This document shows positions 1-9,281 of a stretch of DNA of 64,000 nt, piece by piece. Numbering within the stretch: position 1 is the first letter of the stretch; each line of letters opens with the position of its first letter. The stretch spans positions 1,302,001 to 1,366,000 of the forward strand of contig NZ_CP080421.1 in NCBI RefSeq assembly GCF_019457515.1, written 5' to 3'. The notes beneath the pieces were generated by a model, which saw only the letters and a program-made list of their open reading frames with translations, did not search any database and had not been told where the DNA came from. The DNA comes from Shewanella mesophila (GTDB lineage Bacteria > Pseudomonadota > Gammaproteobacteria > Enterobacterales > Shewanellaceae). Made by a program: the position numbers and the translations under genes.

Positions 1-639
1 AACGTGTTCAGCAAAATGGTCATTAAGCTGATGTTCGTCAGCAACTCGTAATATAATAAGGCGAGAATAATGGGACATTCTGGCGAGATGTTCGGCAGTT
101 TCTGGGTCGCGAAAATGAGTCACATCAATAGCTGTTTGCATGGTTGATGCTAAGGTTTTTATATCTGAAAGCTCGTTGATTAAAATTAATGAAATTAGGT
201 TACCGATCAGATCTAAATATTCAATACAGCGCTGGTCGAATACCTCTTCTGTATCGGCATTGAAGAAGATAAAGCCCTGCAATTCACCACTATAGATTAT
301 CGGTAGTGTATAGCTACTGCGGTAACCTGCCTCATATATCAACTGAGCATGTTGGTGTTTGCTATCGCAAAATACCCGTAAATCTTGCTCTATCCTGGCA
401 TTACCAGATATTGCGATTTGATTTAACGAATAACAGTCACTCAGCTTTGCCTGATAGTGGTTTAATGGAGAGGGTTTGCCACTGTAGATGAAGGTTTTGA
501 CTATATCGGTATCATGATCATAAAGAGCGACAGCAATACGTGAGATCGCGGGGAATTTTGTTTGAGTGCTTGAATGGAGATAAACCAACTTATTCATCGC
601 CGATGAATGTTGGCTGATGTCTAAAGGTTTGTGGTTCAT
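1..639 (-). CDS. GAF / HD-GYP domain protein, probable cyclic-di-GMP phosphodiesterase (3' end outside window)
   Basis: Translating the minus strand from the ATG at 639 gives an open frame of 213 codons that runs off the window. The first ~150 residues look like a GAF-type sensory domain. They are followed near residue 180 by RDPETAEHLARM, the opening of an HD-GYP domain, in which the H and following residues begin the metal-binding core; the HD and GYP signatures themselves lie beyond position 1. HD-GYP proteins hydrolyse cyclic di-GMP in the cytoplasm. A GAGC-type ribosome site (ggagcagcc on the minus strand) precedes the start. The family is inferred from the motif; catalytic competence cannot be judged from the fragment. 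Confidence 0.72.
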   Translation of the reverse strand, partial: MNHKPLDISQHSSAMNKLVYLHSSTQTKFPAISRIAVALYDHDTDIVKTFIYSGKPSPLNHYQAKLSDCYSLNQIAISGNARIEQDLRVFCDSKHQHAQLIYEAGYRSSYTLPIIYSGELQGFIFFNADTEEVFDQRCIEYLDLIGNLISLILINELSDIKTLASTMQTAIDVTHFRDPETAEHLARMSHYSRLIILRVADEHQLNDHFAEHV

Positions 640-891
640 GGCTGCTCCTTCGGCACTCGCTTATCAATTGATAATCTAATCACCTGAATTTGGAACAATG
701 AAGGTCGCTCTATTATTAGAGCTTAGATTACCTCTCCTGACTGTAAGTATAGCTCTTCAACATAATTTGAAAACAAATACTAAACAGATGTTCATCGAAT
801 AAGAGAAGGGTTAACTGAGATCAGTGAATACGCCAAGTACATAGTGAACTCTCGGCGTATTGGACAATACATAGTAGGACTAGAGTGCTAG

Positions 892-2181
892 CTAAATAGC
901 CTTATCTAATGCTTGAGATACATCTTTGATGATGTCGTCGATATGCTCAATTCCAACAGAAATACGGATAAGATCTTCAGATACCCCAGCCTTGGCTAAC
1001 TCATCGGTATCGAGTTGTCTGTGGGGTGTGGTGGCGGGATGACAAGCCAGTGACTTCGCATCGCCAATATTGACCAGACGTAAGATCATTTGCAATGCAT
1101 CTATAAAGCGCCCTCCAGCCGCTTTTGCTTCATCTGGAGAGTGGGCTTGTATTCCAAAACTAATAATGCCAGAGGCTTTTCCTGCCGTTATTTTGTCGCA
1201 ATTCTCTTTATAGGGGCTGTTTTCAAGCGCGCCATAGTTAACCCAGCTTACTTTAGGGTGTTGCTCGAGATATGCCGCCAGCGCTAACGCATTACTACAG
1301 TGGCGCTCCATTCTTAAGGCTAAGGTCTCAAGACCTTGAAGTAATAAAAAGGCACTTTGAGGCGATAGCGCTGCCCCAGTATTTCGAAGAGGAACGACGC
1401 GGCAGCGACCAATAAAGGCGGCTGGGCCAAAGGCCTCTGTGTAAACCACGCCATGATAAGATGGATCGGGTTCGTTCAACAGTGCAAACCGTTGAGGTTG
1501 AACTGCCCAATCAAATTTCCCAGAATCTATAATTGCGCCACCTATGGTGGTGCCATGACCGCCAATATACTTGGTCAACGAATGAACGACGATGTCGGCC
1601 CCGTGCTCAAATGGCCGGCACAATACTGGCGTTGCCACCGTATTATCGACCATGAGTGGCACACCATGTTTGTGAGCAATTTCGGCTAAACGCTCGATGT
1701 CGACGATGTTCCCTGCAGGATTACCAATAGACTCGCAAAACAGCGCCTTAGTATTGTCATCAATCAGTGATTCTAAACCGGCAAAATCATCAAATGCCGC
1801 CATGCGTACTTCAACGCCTTGGCGCGGTAGAGTGTGAGCAAATAGGTTGTAGGTGCCGCCGTAGAGCTGGCTGGTGCTGACGATGTTGTCGCCCACTTGG
1901 GTTAAGGCTTGAATAGCGTAGGTGATGGCGGCCATGCCTGATGCAACCGCTAACGCACCAATACCGCCTTCGATGGCGGCGAGACGTTGCTCTAAGACAT
2001 TGGTGGTTGGATTCATGATGCGAGTGTAGATATTGCCTGCCACTTTGAGATCGAAAAGATCCGCCCCATGCTGAGTGTCATCAAAGGTATAGGAGGTCGT
2101 CTGATAGATGGGCACCGCCGCAGCCTTGGTGGTTGCTTCAGACTCGTATCCATGGTGCAGTGCTAGTGATTCAAGTTTCAT
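892..2181 (-). CDS. metY: O-acetylhomoserine aminocarboxypropyltransferase / sulfhydrylase
   Basis: A 429-residue cytosolic enzyme of the Cys/Met-metabolism PLP family, which makes homocysteine from O-acetylhomoserine and sulfide (or methionine from methanethiol). The PLP lysine is Lys204 in SLTKYIGGHG, and the family opening LESLALHHGYESE is intact. The frame is open upstream to 2226, but the ATG at 2181 begins the conserved sequence and has a purine-rich site before it, so the first 15 codons are left out. It is a single-gene unit. Two tandem MetJ-type boxes lie about 50 bp upstream, which supports a methionine role. Substrate (acetyl- versus succinyl-homoserine) is taken from the family. 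Confidence 0.93.
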   Translation of the reverse strand: MKLESLALHHGYESEATTKAAAVPIYQTTSYTFDDTQHGADLFDLKVAGNIYTRIMNPTTNVLEQRLAAIEGGIGALAVASGMAAITYAIQALTQVGDNIVSTSQLYGGTYNLFAHTLPRQGVEVRMAAFDDFAGLESLIDDNTKALFCESIGNPAGNIVDIERLAEIAHKHGVPLMVDNTVATPVLCRPFEHGADIVVHSLTKYIGGHGTTIGGAIIDSGKFDWAVQPQRFALLNEPDPSYHGVVYTEAFGPAAFIGRCRVVPLRNTGAALSPQSAFLLLQGLETLALRMERHCSNALALAAYLEQHPKVSWVNYGALENSPYKENCDKITAGKASGIISFGIQAHSPDEAKAAGGRFIDALQMILRLVNIGDAKSLACHPATTPHRQLDTDELAKAGVSEDLIRISVGIEHIDDIIKDVSQALDKAI

Positions 2182-2228
2182 CTTTGATCCATTCCTATTT
2201 CTTCGAGTGAATATTGAACATATCACTT

Positions 2229-2244
2229 GGCCGTCTAGATGTCT
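2229..2244 (-). promoter_or_regulatory. Probable MetJ operator (two tandem met boxes)
   Basis: On the minus strand the sequence reads AGACATCT then AGACGGCC, two adjacent octamers matching the MetJ box AGACGTCT at 7 of 8 and 6 of 8 positions. The next octamer is a poorer match. The pair is 48-63 bp upstream of the metY start, the place expected for repression by MetJ with S-adenosylmethionine. The match is seen in the sequence; binding is inferred. Confidence 0.7.
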
Positions 2245-2349
2245 AAGTGTTTTTTTTATTGGTATGAGTTCATCTCTTTAGCGATAACAGCTAACAAATC
2301 GATATGATATTGTGACACTTAGGGTAAGCCATTTGCGATTGGATAATAG

Positions 2350-3195
2350 ATGACGAGTACGATGAGAAAAGGGGCATTAGTACGTTGGAGAGATGATAGA
2401 GGTTATGGCTTCATTAAGGTCGAACCCAGTGATAGTCAGCCTGGATCTGATGATCTGTTTATTCATGCTAAAGCGCTACACCATATGAGTCGACGTCCAG
2501 TCGTTGGTGATACGGTTTATTTTCAAATAGAAGCCCAGCCCAATGGGAAATATGCCGCAATCAATGCGCGTATTGAGGGTGTTTCCCCTCGTTTGGTCGA
2601 TTCGAACTCAACGGCTAAGGCTTTCTCTTCGCCAGCTCCTAACGCTAAGCAAAATGCTCAGCGAACGCCTAAGCATAAAAGTAAGCGAAAGCGTTCATCG
2701 CAATCCCCATTGATCGGTATTGTGCTGCGTATCCTTGTGATGATGTTACTGCTGGCGATAGGCAGCGAACTATATCAGCATTTCTGGCTAACGCCGGATA
2801 AGCCTAGCATTGAGGCTAGCACCAGCTTAACTGATACCCTTAACATTGATGTCAAGGTTAACGCCGATAGCGTGATAGCTAGGGCATTTGAGCAGAGGCA
2901 AAGCGGCGTGATGGTGCAGAGCCAAGGCCGGGTGACCAAATTATTAGCCGATGATAATGAGGGCAGTCGTCACCAGAGGTTTATTCTGCGGTTATCGACA
3001 GGCCAGACATTGCTGGTGGCCCATAATATCGACTTGGCGCCGCGTATCGATAGCCTTAATGTTGGTGATAATGTTAGCTTTGCCGGTCAATATGAGTGGA
3101 ATCAGCGCGGCGGGGTCGTGCATTGGACTCACCATGATCCCAAAGGACGTCATCAAGGTGGTTGGTTAAGGCACAATGGACGCACTTATCAGTAA
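2350..3195 (+). CDS. Cold-shock domain, membrane helix and DUF3465 fusion protein
   Basis: A 281-residue protein. Residues 5-75 form a cold-shock (OB-fold) domain with GALVRWRDDRGYGFIKV and DDLFIHAKAL, equivalents of the two nucleic-acid-binding motifs. A basic, low-complexity stretch (about 95-118) leads to one membrane helix at about 120-138. The C-terminal ~110 residues, with HQRFILRLSTGQTLLVAHNI and a final HHDPKGRHQGGW, resemble DUF3465. The topology would leave the cold-shock part in the cytoplasm and DUF3465 in the periplasm. CspA-type proteins are usually 70 residues, so this is a fusion. The start could also be the Met five codons in. Function unknown; RNA binding is inferred from the fold. 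Confidence 0.8.
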   Translation: MTSTMRKGALVRWRDDRGYGFIKVEPSDSQPGSDDLFIHAKALHHMSRRPVVGDTVYFQIEAQPNGKYAAINARIEGVSPRLVDSNSTAKAFSSPAPNAKQNAQRTPKHKSKRKRSSQSPLIGIVLRILVMMLLLAIGSELYQHFWLTPDKPSIEASTSLTDTLNIDVKVNADSVIARAFEQRQSGVMVQSQGRVTKLLADDNEGSRHQRFILRLSTGQTLLVAHNIDLAPRIDSLNVGDNVSFAGQYEWNQRGGVVHWTHHDPKGRHQGGWLRHNGRTYQ

Positions 3196-3218
3196 CCGTC
3201 TCTGGGCCTGAATCGTGC

Positions 3219-3944
3219 TCATATTGTATGGTCAACTAAGTTAGCGGCCTTGCGAGTTTGCACTATACTGACAATTAGGCTGACGGTCGACGCGGCTAAC
3301 AATACGAACCCTAAGTCGTGTATTAGGCTGGCAAGTAAGAGTGATAGGCCGAGGAGCAGGTAGTAAGTTAACCCTAATAGTGCGCCCGCACTGCCTACCA
3401 TGGCCTTATAATCATCTATGGCTGAGCTCAAGATATTGAGAATGGCAATACCAAATGAGATCACCACCGCAATCATAGGAATAAGAAACGCTAGGCTTGT
3501 TTGCAGCGTGGCAACGCCAATCGCACCAACCATGGCAAGACAGCTCGCCATCAGGGTTAAGCCTTTTTCTTGCCAACCTAACATGAGTAACTTTTTATTG
3601 CGTAAACTGCCTAATAGGGTGCCAAACGCTAAGACGATACCACTATAACCAAAGACTAAGACGCTCAGGCTCAACTCAGAGAAGATAAAAGGGGCAAGTG
3701 AGTAATAGCCAAATAGCATCAGGTTAAAGCAGGCGATCAATATCGCGCAGCGCCATATTTTGCCATCATTGAACATACACGTTGCCAGCGGCCATAAGGG
3801 AATTGGTGTTAGATTGTTAGGCTTTGTTTCAATCAATAGGTAGCCGCTCATTAGCCAAAGGACTATTGATATCAGCACTAAGAAACTAAATAGTCCCTGA
3901 TGTCCAAGCCGATCCACTAAAAGACCTGCTAATATTAAACCCAT
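3219..3944 (-). pseudogene. MFS drug-resistance transporter (Bcr/CflA type), N-terminal part lost
   Basis: The 241 residues make about seven to eight membrane helices and match the C-terminal two thirds of a 12-helix Bcr/CflA-type efflux protein; the frame opens in the middle of the family at GLILAGLLVDRLGHQGLF, a region normally preceded by four helices. There is no ribosome site or spacer in front: the next bases upstream already belong to the opposing AraC-type remnant. The normal pair is a divergent regulator and transporter, each with a 5' end in the shared promoter region. Here both 5' ends are missing, so one deletion explains both. Probably non-functional. Confidence 0.75.
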
Positions 3945-3963
3945 GATCTTGGCTCGATGGCTA

Positions 3964-4308
3964 ATGGAGTTAACAAGCCACGGTGATTTGCCGCAACCGC
4001 GTAATCAGATAAAGCATAGGATTGGTGCCAGTGAACGGACTATTTCACGGATTTTCATCAAAGAGACGGGGATGGCATATTCGGTCTGGCGTCAGCAATG
4101 GTGATTACATCATGCGATAGCGCTGTTGGCACAAGGCGTGCGAGTCAATCAAGTGGCCAGAGAATTAGAGTTTGCTAGTGACAGCGCATTTATTGCTTTT
4201 TTTAAACAATATCTTGATCTGCCCCTTGGCAATCTTTTAGGCAGAATAAGAGTACGCCTGCTGAATAACACCAACCAGTATAAAGAAGTGTATGCTCAGC
4301 TTATTTAG
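3964..4308 (+). pseudogene. AraC-family regulator remnant (HTH domain with in-frame stop)
   Basis: The frame from 3964 encodes the AraC helix-turn-helix domain: GASERTISRIFIKETGM (first HTH) and YSVWRQQW, then TGA at 4102-4104, then HHAIALLAQGVRVNQVAREL and FASDSAFIAFFKQYLDLPLG (second HTH) in the same frame. The family usually has Arg after QQW, so the TGA looks like a CGA-to-TGA change. The N-terminal effector domain is absent. The last codons and the stop at 4308 lie in sequence resembling a MITE end. It adjoins the truncated transporter head to head. Confidence 0.82.
4268..4307 (+). repeat. Degenerate end of the MITE family found at 10672 and 63121
   Basis: The run starting ACACCAACCAGTATAAAG, continuing through TGCTCAGC to TTTAGC, lines up with the end of the two MITEs (ATACCAATCAGTATAAAG, then CTCAGC and TTTAGCGC) at roughly four positions in five. 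Only one end is present. It supplies the last residues (TNQYKE) and the stop codon of the AraC remnant. Confidence 0.6.
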
Positions 4309-4387
4309 CCCGCCCTAAATAAGTTGCATTTAATCCACTTGTTTTATTGTTATATAACTACATTGTTATCGTCAGTCCATCATGATT

Positions 4388-4403
4388 GGTGATGTGGATC
4401 ACA
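4388..4403 (+). promoter_or_regulatory. Possible CRP (cAMP receptor protein) site upstream of nqrA
   Basis: GGTGA-N6-TCACA matches the CRP consensus TGTGA-N6-TCACA at 9 of 10 core positions, about 125 bp before the nqrA start. Consistent with, but not proof of, catabolite or respiratory control of the nqr operon. Confidence 0.4.
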
Positions 4404-4526
4404 TATTTATTTTAAAATTCGTTCTTTAGTTACAATCCTGTGTCGGAATGTGACCTCAATATCGGTATTTTCGTTAATTCTGTCCTACGCTTGAGCATCC
4501 CCAATTTTTAATGGTTGATGTTTGCG

Positions 4527-5888
4527 ATGGCAGGTTTCTCAGACAAGATTAAGATGATTAAGAAGGGCCTAGATGTGCCCATCGCCGGTGAGCCAAGGCA
4601 GGAGATCGAATCATCGTCTCTGCCAGCGAAAGTGGCTTTGCTCGGCGAAGAGTATGTAGGCTTAAAACCCACGCTTTTGGTTGAAGTTGGCGACCGAGTA
4701 AAAAAAGGTCAACCACTTTTCGAAGACAAGAAGACGCCTGGAGTGCTATTTACTGCACCCGCTAGCGGTGTCGTTGTCGAGATCAATCGTGGTGAACGCC
4801 GTGTGCTGCAATCTGTTGTGATTGCTGTCGAAGGTGATGAGCAGGTGTTATTTTCAAGCGTTAATGATCTGTCTCAGTTAAGCCGCGACGCGGTGCAACA
4901 AAACCTCGTCGATAGCGGATTATGGACTGCGCTGCGTACTCGTCCTTTTTCTCGCGTACCGCAACTCAATACTGAGCCATCGGCCATTTTCGTCAATGCA
5001 ATGGACAGTAATCCCTTAGCGGCCGATCCTCGCGTTATCATCGCTGAGCAAGCCGAGGCCTTTGCCGCTGGTCTGCAAGTGGTGAGCTATTTAATCCAAG
5101 GCAAGGTACACCTTTGTCATGATGCAGGTGATAGCTTACCCGGAGCAGATTTACCACAAGTGGAAAGTCATCGTTTTGGCGGAGTTCATCCTGCAGGGCT
5201 TGTGGGCACCCACATCCATTTTATTCAACCAGCGAGTTTAGAGCGTCCTGTGTGGCATCTGGGCTATCAAGATGTTATTGCCTACGGCAAGTTATTCCTT
5301 ACAGGTGAACTTTATACCGACCGCGTTGTTGCGCTTGGGGGACCAAGAGCAATTAATCCTCGTCTGTTACGTACTCAACTTGGTGCACAATTGAGTGCTT
5401 TGGTTGAGGGTGAAGTTAAGCCTGGTAATAACCGAGTGGTATCGGGATCGATCCTCGCAGGCCATACCGCAAAAGATGTACATGACTTTCTTGGTCGTTT
5501 CCATCAACAAATCTCTGTTCTGGAAGAAGATGATCAGCACCAGTTTTTATCTTGGGTGCGTGGTGGTTCAAATAAGTTCTCCATTACTCGCGCAGTGACA
5601 TCGCGCTTTAGCAGTACCAAGCGGTTATTTAACTTAACGACCCATGCTGGTGGATCGCAAAGAGCCATGATTGCATTTGGTCAGTTAGACAGAGTGATGC
5701 CACTCGATATTTTGCCTTTGCTATTGATGCGTGACCTTGTGGTAAGAGATACCGACGAAGCACAGCTGCTTGGCGCACTAGAGTTAGATGAAGAAGATTT
5801 AGCGTTATGTACGTTTGTTTCACCGGGTAAATATGACTACGGACAAGAACTGCGTATCTGCTTAGATATTATTGAGAGGGAAGGTTAA
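4527..5888 (+). CDS. nqrA: Na+-translocating NADH:quinone reductase subunit A
   Basis: About 453 residues. NqrA is the large peripheral subunit of the sodium-pumping NADH:ubiquinone oxidoreductase. Family landmarks are [14 protein letters not shown] near the N-terminus, [59 protein letters not shown] and LDLIEREG-like C-terminus. The start is uncertain: ATGs at 4518, 4527 and 4554 are all in frame with no strong ribosome site; homology becomes clear only from 4554. First gene of nqrABCDEF; it overlaps nqrB by one base (TAATG), which suggests coupled translation. Confidence 0.95.
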   Translation: MAGFSDKIKMIKKGLDVPIAGEPRQEIESSSLPAKVALLGEEYVGLKPTLLVEVGDRVKKGQPLFEDKKTPGVLFTAPASGVVVEINRGERRVLQSVVIAVEGDEQVLFSSVNDLSQLSRDAVQQNLVDSGLWTALRTRPFSRVPQLNTEPSAIFVNAMDSNPLAADPRVIIAEQAEAFAAGLQVVSYLIQGKVHLCHDAGDSLPGADLPQVESHRFGGVHPAGLVGTHIHFIQPASLERPVWHLGYQDVIAYGKLFLTGELYTDRVVALGGPRAINPRLLRTQLGAQLSALVEGEVKPGNNRVVSGSILAGHTAKDVHDFLGRFHQQISVLEEDDQHQFLSWVRGGSNKFSITRAVTSRFSSTKRLFNLTTHAGGSQRAMIAFGQLDRVMPLDILPLLLMRDLVVRDTDEAQLLGALELDEEDLALCTFVSPGKYDYGQELRICLDIIEREG

Positions 5889-7102
5889 TGAGTAAGCCAA
5901 GCAAAAAGCCTGACGTTCAAAATGACTACTATGCACATGGTCAGTCAATGCGCAGCTTCTTTCGTTCACTACTCTATTTGCATGGCCGCAGCACCAAGGG
6001 GAAGGTGCATGTGCGTGATGCTATCGATGTAAAACGTACCATGACCTTAGTGGGCTTATGTCTGCTGCCTGCCATTTTATTTGGTATCTACAATTTGGGC
6101 TTACAAGCTCAGTTAGCGGTAGCTTCAGGGTTAACCACTCCTAATGTATGGCAGCTGTTCATCTTTAATGCCATTGGCGGTGGCCTGACCGATCAGACTG
6201 GTCTTTTGGGGTTGTTTGGTTATGGCCTCAGCTTCTATCTGCCTATCTATCTGACGGCACTGTTTGTGAGTCTGTTTTGGGAGATCGTTTTTGCTAAGGT
6301 GCGTCGCCAAGAGCTACACGAAGGGTTCTTCGTTACCGCGCTACTGTTTACTATGCTTATGCCTGTATCGACGCCGCTATGGATCGTCGCTTTAGGTATC
6401 ACCTTTGGTGTGATCATGGCAAAAGAGGTGTTTGGCGGTATGGGATACAACTTCCTTAACCCTGCACTTGCGGGTTATGCCTTTATCTATTTTGCCTATC
6501 CGACTCAAGTTGTGTCACTTTCTCAGTTTGTTGCCGTTGATGGTTATTCGGGGGCAACCACCCTAGTGCAAACTGCTGCGGGTAAGATGAGTTTTGCCGA
6601 TTACAGCTGGTATCAAGCGTTTAGTGACCCTTTATGGTGGGACAGTTTCTTTGGATTTACCGTCGGAACTATGGCTGAAACCAGCACGCTGGCCATCCTT
6701 CTTGGTGGTTTAATGCTTATTTTAACACGTCTTGCCGATTGGCGGATTGTGGTGGGCGTGATGTTAGGCATGGTGCTGACTGCCGTGACGTTCAATCTTA
6801 TTGGCTCTGCTAAGAATGAGATGTTTGCCATGCCTTGGACTTGGCATTTGGTTTCTGGTGGTTTTGCCCTCGGTATGATGTTTATGGCAACCGACCCAGT
6901 AACCACGGCTTATACGCGCCAAGGCAAGTTTATTTATGGCTTGATGATTGGCTTCATGACAGTGCTGATACGTGTGCTTAACCTCAAACTGCCAGAGGGC
7001 ATTATGTTAGCGATTTTGTTTGCCAACCTTTGGGCGCCGTTATTCGACTATGTGGTTGCTCGTCTTAATATGAAGCGGAGGCTAAAGCGTAATGCCTTAT
7101 AA
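5888..7102 (+). CDS. nqrB: Na+-translocating NADH:quinone reductase subunit B
   Basis: A 404-residue inner-membrane subunit with about ten membrane helices. It carries the covalent FMN site: Thr224 in the SGAT motif (DGYSGATTLVQTA). The Gly-rich segment after it and the family-typical RSFFRSLLYLHGRSTKGKVH N-terminus are intact. Stop codon at 7100-7102; a short open frame begins 11 bases before this stop, and nqrC starts 114 bp further on, a wider gap than at the other junctions from A to E. Confidence 0.96.
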   Translation: MSKPSKKPDVQNDYYAHGQSMRSFFRSLLYLHGRSTKGKVHVRDAIDVKRTMTLVGLCLLPAILFGIYNLGLQAQLAVASGLTTPNVWQLFIFNAIGGGLTDQTGLLGLFGYGLSFYLPIYLTALFVSLFWEIVFAKVRRQELHEGFFVTALLFTMLMPVSTPLWIVALGITFGVIMAKEVFGGMGYNFLNPALAGYAFIYFAYPTQVVSLSQFVAVDGYSGATTLVQTAAGKMSFADYSWYQAFSDPLWWDSFFGFTVGTMAETSTLAILLGGLMLILTRLADWRIVVGVMLGMVLTAVTFNLIGSAKNEMFAMPWTWHLVSGGFALGMMFMATDPVTTAYTRQGKFIYGLMIGFMTVLIRVLNLKLPEGIMLAILFANLWAPLFDYVVARLNMKRRLKRNAL

Positions 7103-7217
7103 ATCAGAACAGATGTTGCAGGTTCAGACTGCAAATTTATGGTCATCGATCATCGCATCCTTTTTATTTCGACTTTCCAGTCGCTTCGAGCGCGTCGATA
7201 TGGGAGATAAATCCTAA
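7092..7217 (+). CDS. Small 41-residue open frame between nqrB and nqrC
   Basis: An ATG at 7092, inside the last codons of nqrB, opens a frame ending in TAA at 7215-7217, which overlaps the nqrC ATG by one base in the same TAATG manner as the nqrA/nqrB join. The product would begin MPYKSEQMLQ, with a short hydrophobic patch WSSIIASFLF and a charged end RFERVDMGDKS. I do not recognise it. It may be a real small subunit-like protein, a translational coupler carrying ribosomes from nqrB to nqrC, or chance. No clear ribosome site precedes it. Confidence 0.4.
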   Translation: MPYKSEQMLQVQTANLWSSIIASFLFRLSSRFERVDMGDKS

Positions 7218-7987
7218 TGGCATTTAAGAAAGATACTGTAGTGGGGACCATGATCTTCACTATCATTCTCTGCCTCTCTTGTTCATTTATGATCACAGGT
7301 ACTGCTGAGGTACTTAAAGAACGCAAGTTGGCTAAGAAACGTGATGAGTTAAAGCGCTACGTACTGATGGCGGCCGATGTTGACATCAGTGGTGATAAAG
7401 ATTTTCGTCAGATTTTTGAAAAGTCAGTGACGCCACTGCTAATCGAAATCGATACTGGCGTGGTTGATACTGAGGCCAATGTACTCGACTTCGATGACCG
7501 CATGGCGGCTATCAATCCAGAAACCTCAAGTAAGCCGAAGAAAGACACCGCAAAGATTCGTAGCCGTGCCGACAAGGCCCGTGTGTTTAAGGTGTTTAAC
7601 GATAACGGCGAGCTTCATGCCGTGGTGCTACCGATCTACGGTAAAGGCCTATGGTCGATGATTTATGGCTATGTGGCGGTAAAACCTGACTTTAATACCA
7701 TCGAAAATGTGGTGTTCTATGAGCATGGTGAGACTCCTGGTATTGGTGATTTCCTCGATGATAGTGCTTGGACCGATAAGCTCAAAGGTAAGCAACTGTT
7801 TGATGAAAAAGGTAAAGTCTCATTCAAAGTGGTTAAAGGTGGCGCAAAAGCGGGCGATGTTCATGGTGTGGATGCCGTGAGCGGCGCGACGATGACAGGG
7901 CGTGGCGTACAACGCGCAGTACAGTTCTGGTTTGGTGAGGAAGGTTTTGAAACTTTCCTGCACAAGCTAAAAGCGTCGGAGGTTTAA
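7217..7987 (+). CDS. nqrC: Na+-translocating NADH:quinone reductase subunit C
   Basis: A 256-residue subunit with one N-terminal membrane helix (about residues 9-30) and a periplasmic FMN-binding domain. The covalent FMN threonine is Thr225 in SGAT ([12 protein letters not shown]), the residue number known in Vibrio. Also seen: [15 protein letters not shown] and HGETPGIGD, typical of the family. The start ATG overlaps the stop of the preceding 41-codon frame; nqrD follows one base after the stop. Confidence 0.96.
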   Translation: MAFKKDTVVGTMIFTIILCLSCSFMITGTAEVLKERKLAKKRDELKRYVLMAADVDISGDKDFRQIFEKSVTPLLIEIDTGVVDTEANVLDFDDRMAAINPETSSKPKKDTAKIRSRADKARVFKVFNDNGELHAVVLPIYGKGLWSMIYGYVAVKPDFNTIENVVFYEHGETPGIGDFLDDSAWTDKLKGKQLFDEKGKVSFKVVKGGAKAGDVHGVDAVSGATMTGRGVQRAVQFWFGEEGFETFLHKLKASEV

Positions 7988-7988
7988 G

Positions 7989-8612
7989 ATGAGTAAAAGT
8001 ATGACATCGACTCGGGATATTCTAACCGGTCCTATTTTTGCCAATAACCCGGTTGCGATGCAGGTGCTAGGTGTCTGTTCGGCACTCGCGGTGAGTAATT
8101 CCATGCAGACGGCGCTAGTGATGACACTGGCAGTGACCTTTGTATTGGTGTTCTCAAACCTGATCATTTCGACCATTCGTAACTTTATCCCTAACAGCGT
8201 GCGAATTATTGCCCAGATGACGGTGATTGCGTCATTGGTGATTATCGTCGACATGATTTTGCAAGATGTGGCCTACGAGCTATCGCGTCAGCTATCGGTA
8301 TTCGTTGGTTTGATCATCACCAACTGTATCATCATGGGACGTGCAGAAGCCTACGCTATGAAGATGCCGCCACACCTTGCGGTGGTAGATGCCTTGGGCA
8401 ATGCCATGGGCTATGGCGTTATCTTACTTGGGGTTGCCTTTGTACGTGAACTCCTTGGCAGCGGCAGTTTATTTGGTCATGAGATCTTTGCCACTATCGA
8501 AAATGGCGGCTGGTATTTAACCAACGAGATGTTCAAGTTACCACCAAGCGCTTTCTTCTTGATCGGCTTGATGATTTGGGCAATCAACGTCATTCAGCGT
8601 AAGCGAGGATAA
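7989..8612 (+). CDS. nqrD: Na+-translocating NADH:quinone reductase subunit D
   Basis: A 207-residue integral membrane protein with about six helices, paired with NqrE around the membrane iron centre and sodium path. Family features are [20 protein letters not shown], the Cys-containing [11 protein letters not shown] loop and [25 protein letters not shown] ribosome site sits six bases before the ATG. It is nine bases from nqrE. Confidence 0.96.
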   Translation: MSKSMTSTRDILTGPIFANNPVAMQVLGVCSALAVSNSMQTALVMTLAVTFVLVFSNLIISTIRNFIPNSVRIIAQMTVIASLVIIVDMILQDVAYELSRQLSVFVGLIITNCIIMGRAEAYAMKMPPHLAVVDALGNAMGYGVILLGVAFVRELLGSGSLFGHEIFATIENGGWYLTNEMFKLPPSAFFLIGLMIWAINVIQRKRG

Positions 8613-8621
8613 GGAACGGAT

Positions 8622-9230
8622 ATGGAACACTATATTAATCTTTTTGTTCAAGCTGTCTTTATCGACAACATGGCTCTGTCATTTTTCATGGGGATGTGTA
8701 CCTTCCTCGCGGTATCGAAAAAGGTATCGACCTCATTTGGTCTAGGTATTGCGGTTATCGTGGTGATGATGCTAGCCGTACCGCTAAACCAGCTGATCTA
8801 TGCCAACGTACTCGCACCAGGTGCACTTGCCTGGGCCGGCTACCCCGAACTGGATTTGAGCTACTTGCAGCTAATTACCTTTATTGGTGTGATTGCCGCA
8901 TTGGTACAGATTCTGGAAATGTTCTTAGATAAGTACATTCCAAGCCTGTATCAAAGCCTAGGCATCTTCTTGCCACTATTAACCGTGAACTGCGCGATTT
9001 TTGCGGGCGTTATCTTCATGGCTAACCGCGACTATACCTTAGCCGAATCGGCGGTATTTGCCGCAGGTTCGGGACTGGGCTGGGCAATGGCGATTGTGAT
9101 GTTGGCAGGTCTTCGCGAGCGAATGAAGTTTCATGCAATCCCTGCTGGGCTTCAAGGTGTTGGTATCACCTTTATTACAACAGGCTTGATGGCTTTGGGC
9201 TTTATGTCTTTCTCTGGGATTTCGTTTTAA
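8622..9230 (+). CDS. nqrE: Na+-translocating NADH:quinone reductase subunit E
   Basis: A 202-residue membrane subunit with six helices, homologous in pseudo-symmetry to NqrD. Family motifs include [20 protein letters not shown], with the conserved Cys in the first half, and [13 protein letters not shown] with the second conserved Cys. Start ATG at 8622 with AAGGA upstream. A 51-bp spacer separates it from nqrF. Confidence 0.96.
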   Translation: MEHYINLFVQAVFIDNMALSFFMGMCTFLAVSKKVSTSFGLGIAVIVVMMLAVPLNQLIYANVLAPGALAWAGYPELDLSYLQLITFIGVIAALVQILEMFLDKYIPSLYQSLGIFLPLLTVNCAIFAGVIFMANRDYTLAESAVFAAGSGLGWAMAIVMLAGLRERMKFHAIPAGLQGVGITFITTGLMALGFMSFSGISF

Positions 9231-9281
9231 GTGGTGTGGATTCCCACTTAAATCAGATGCATTAAAGAAAAGGGTTATTAG

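Noticed and set aside
827..861. Palindrome AATACGCC / GGCGTATT after metY
   Set aside because: No T-run on the metY strand, so it was not listed as a terminator.
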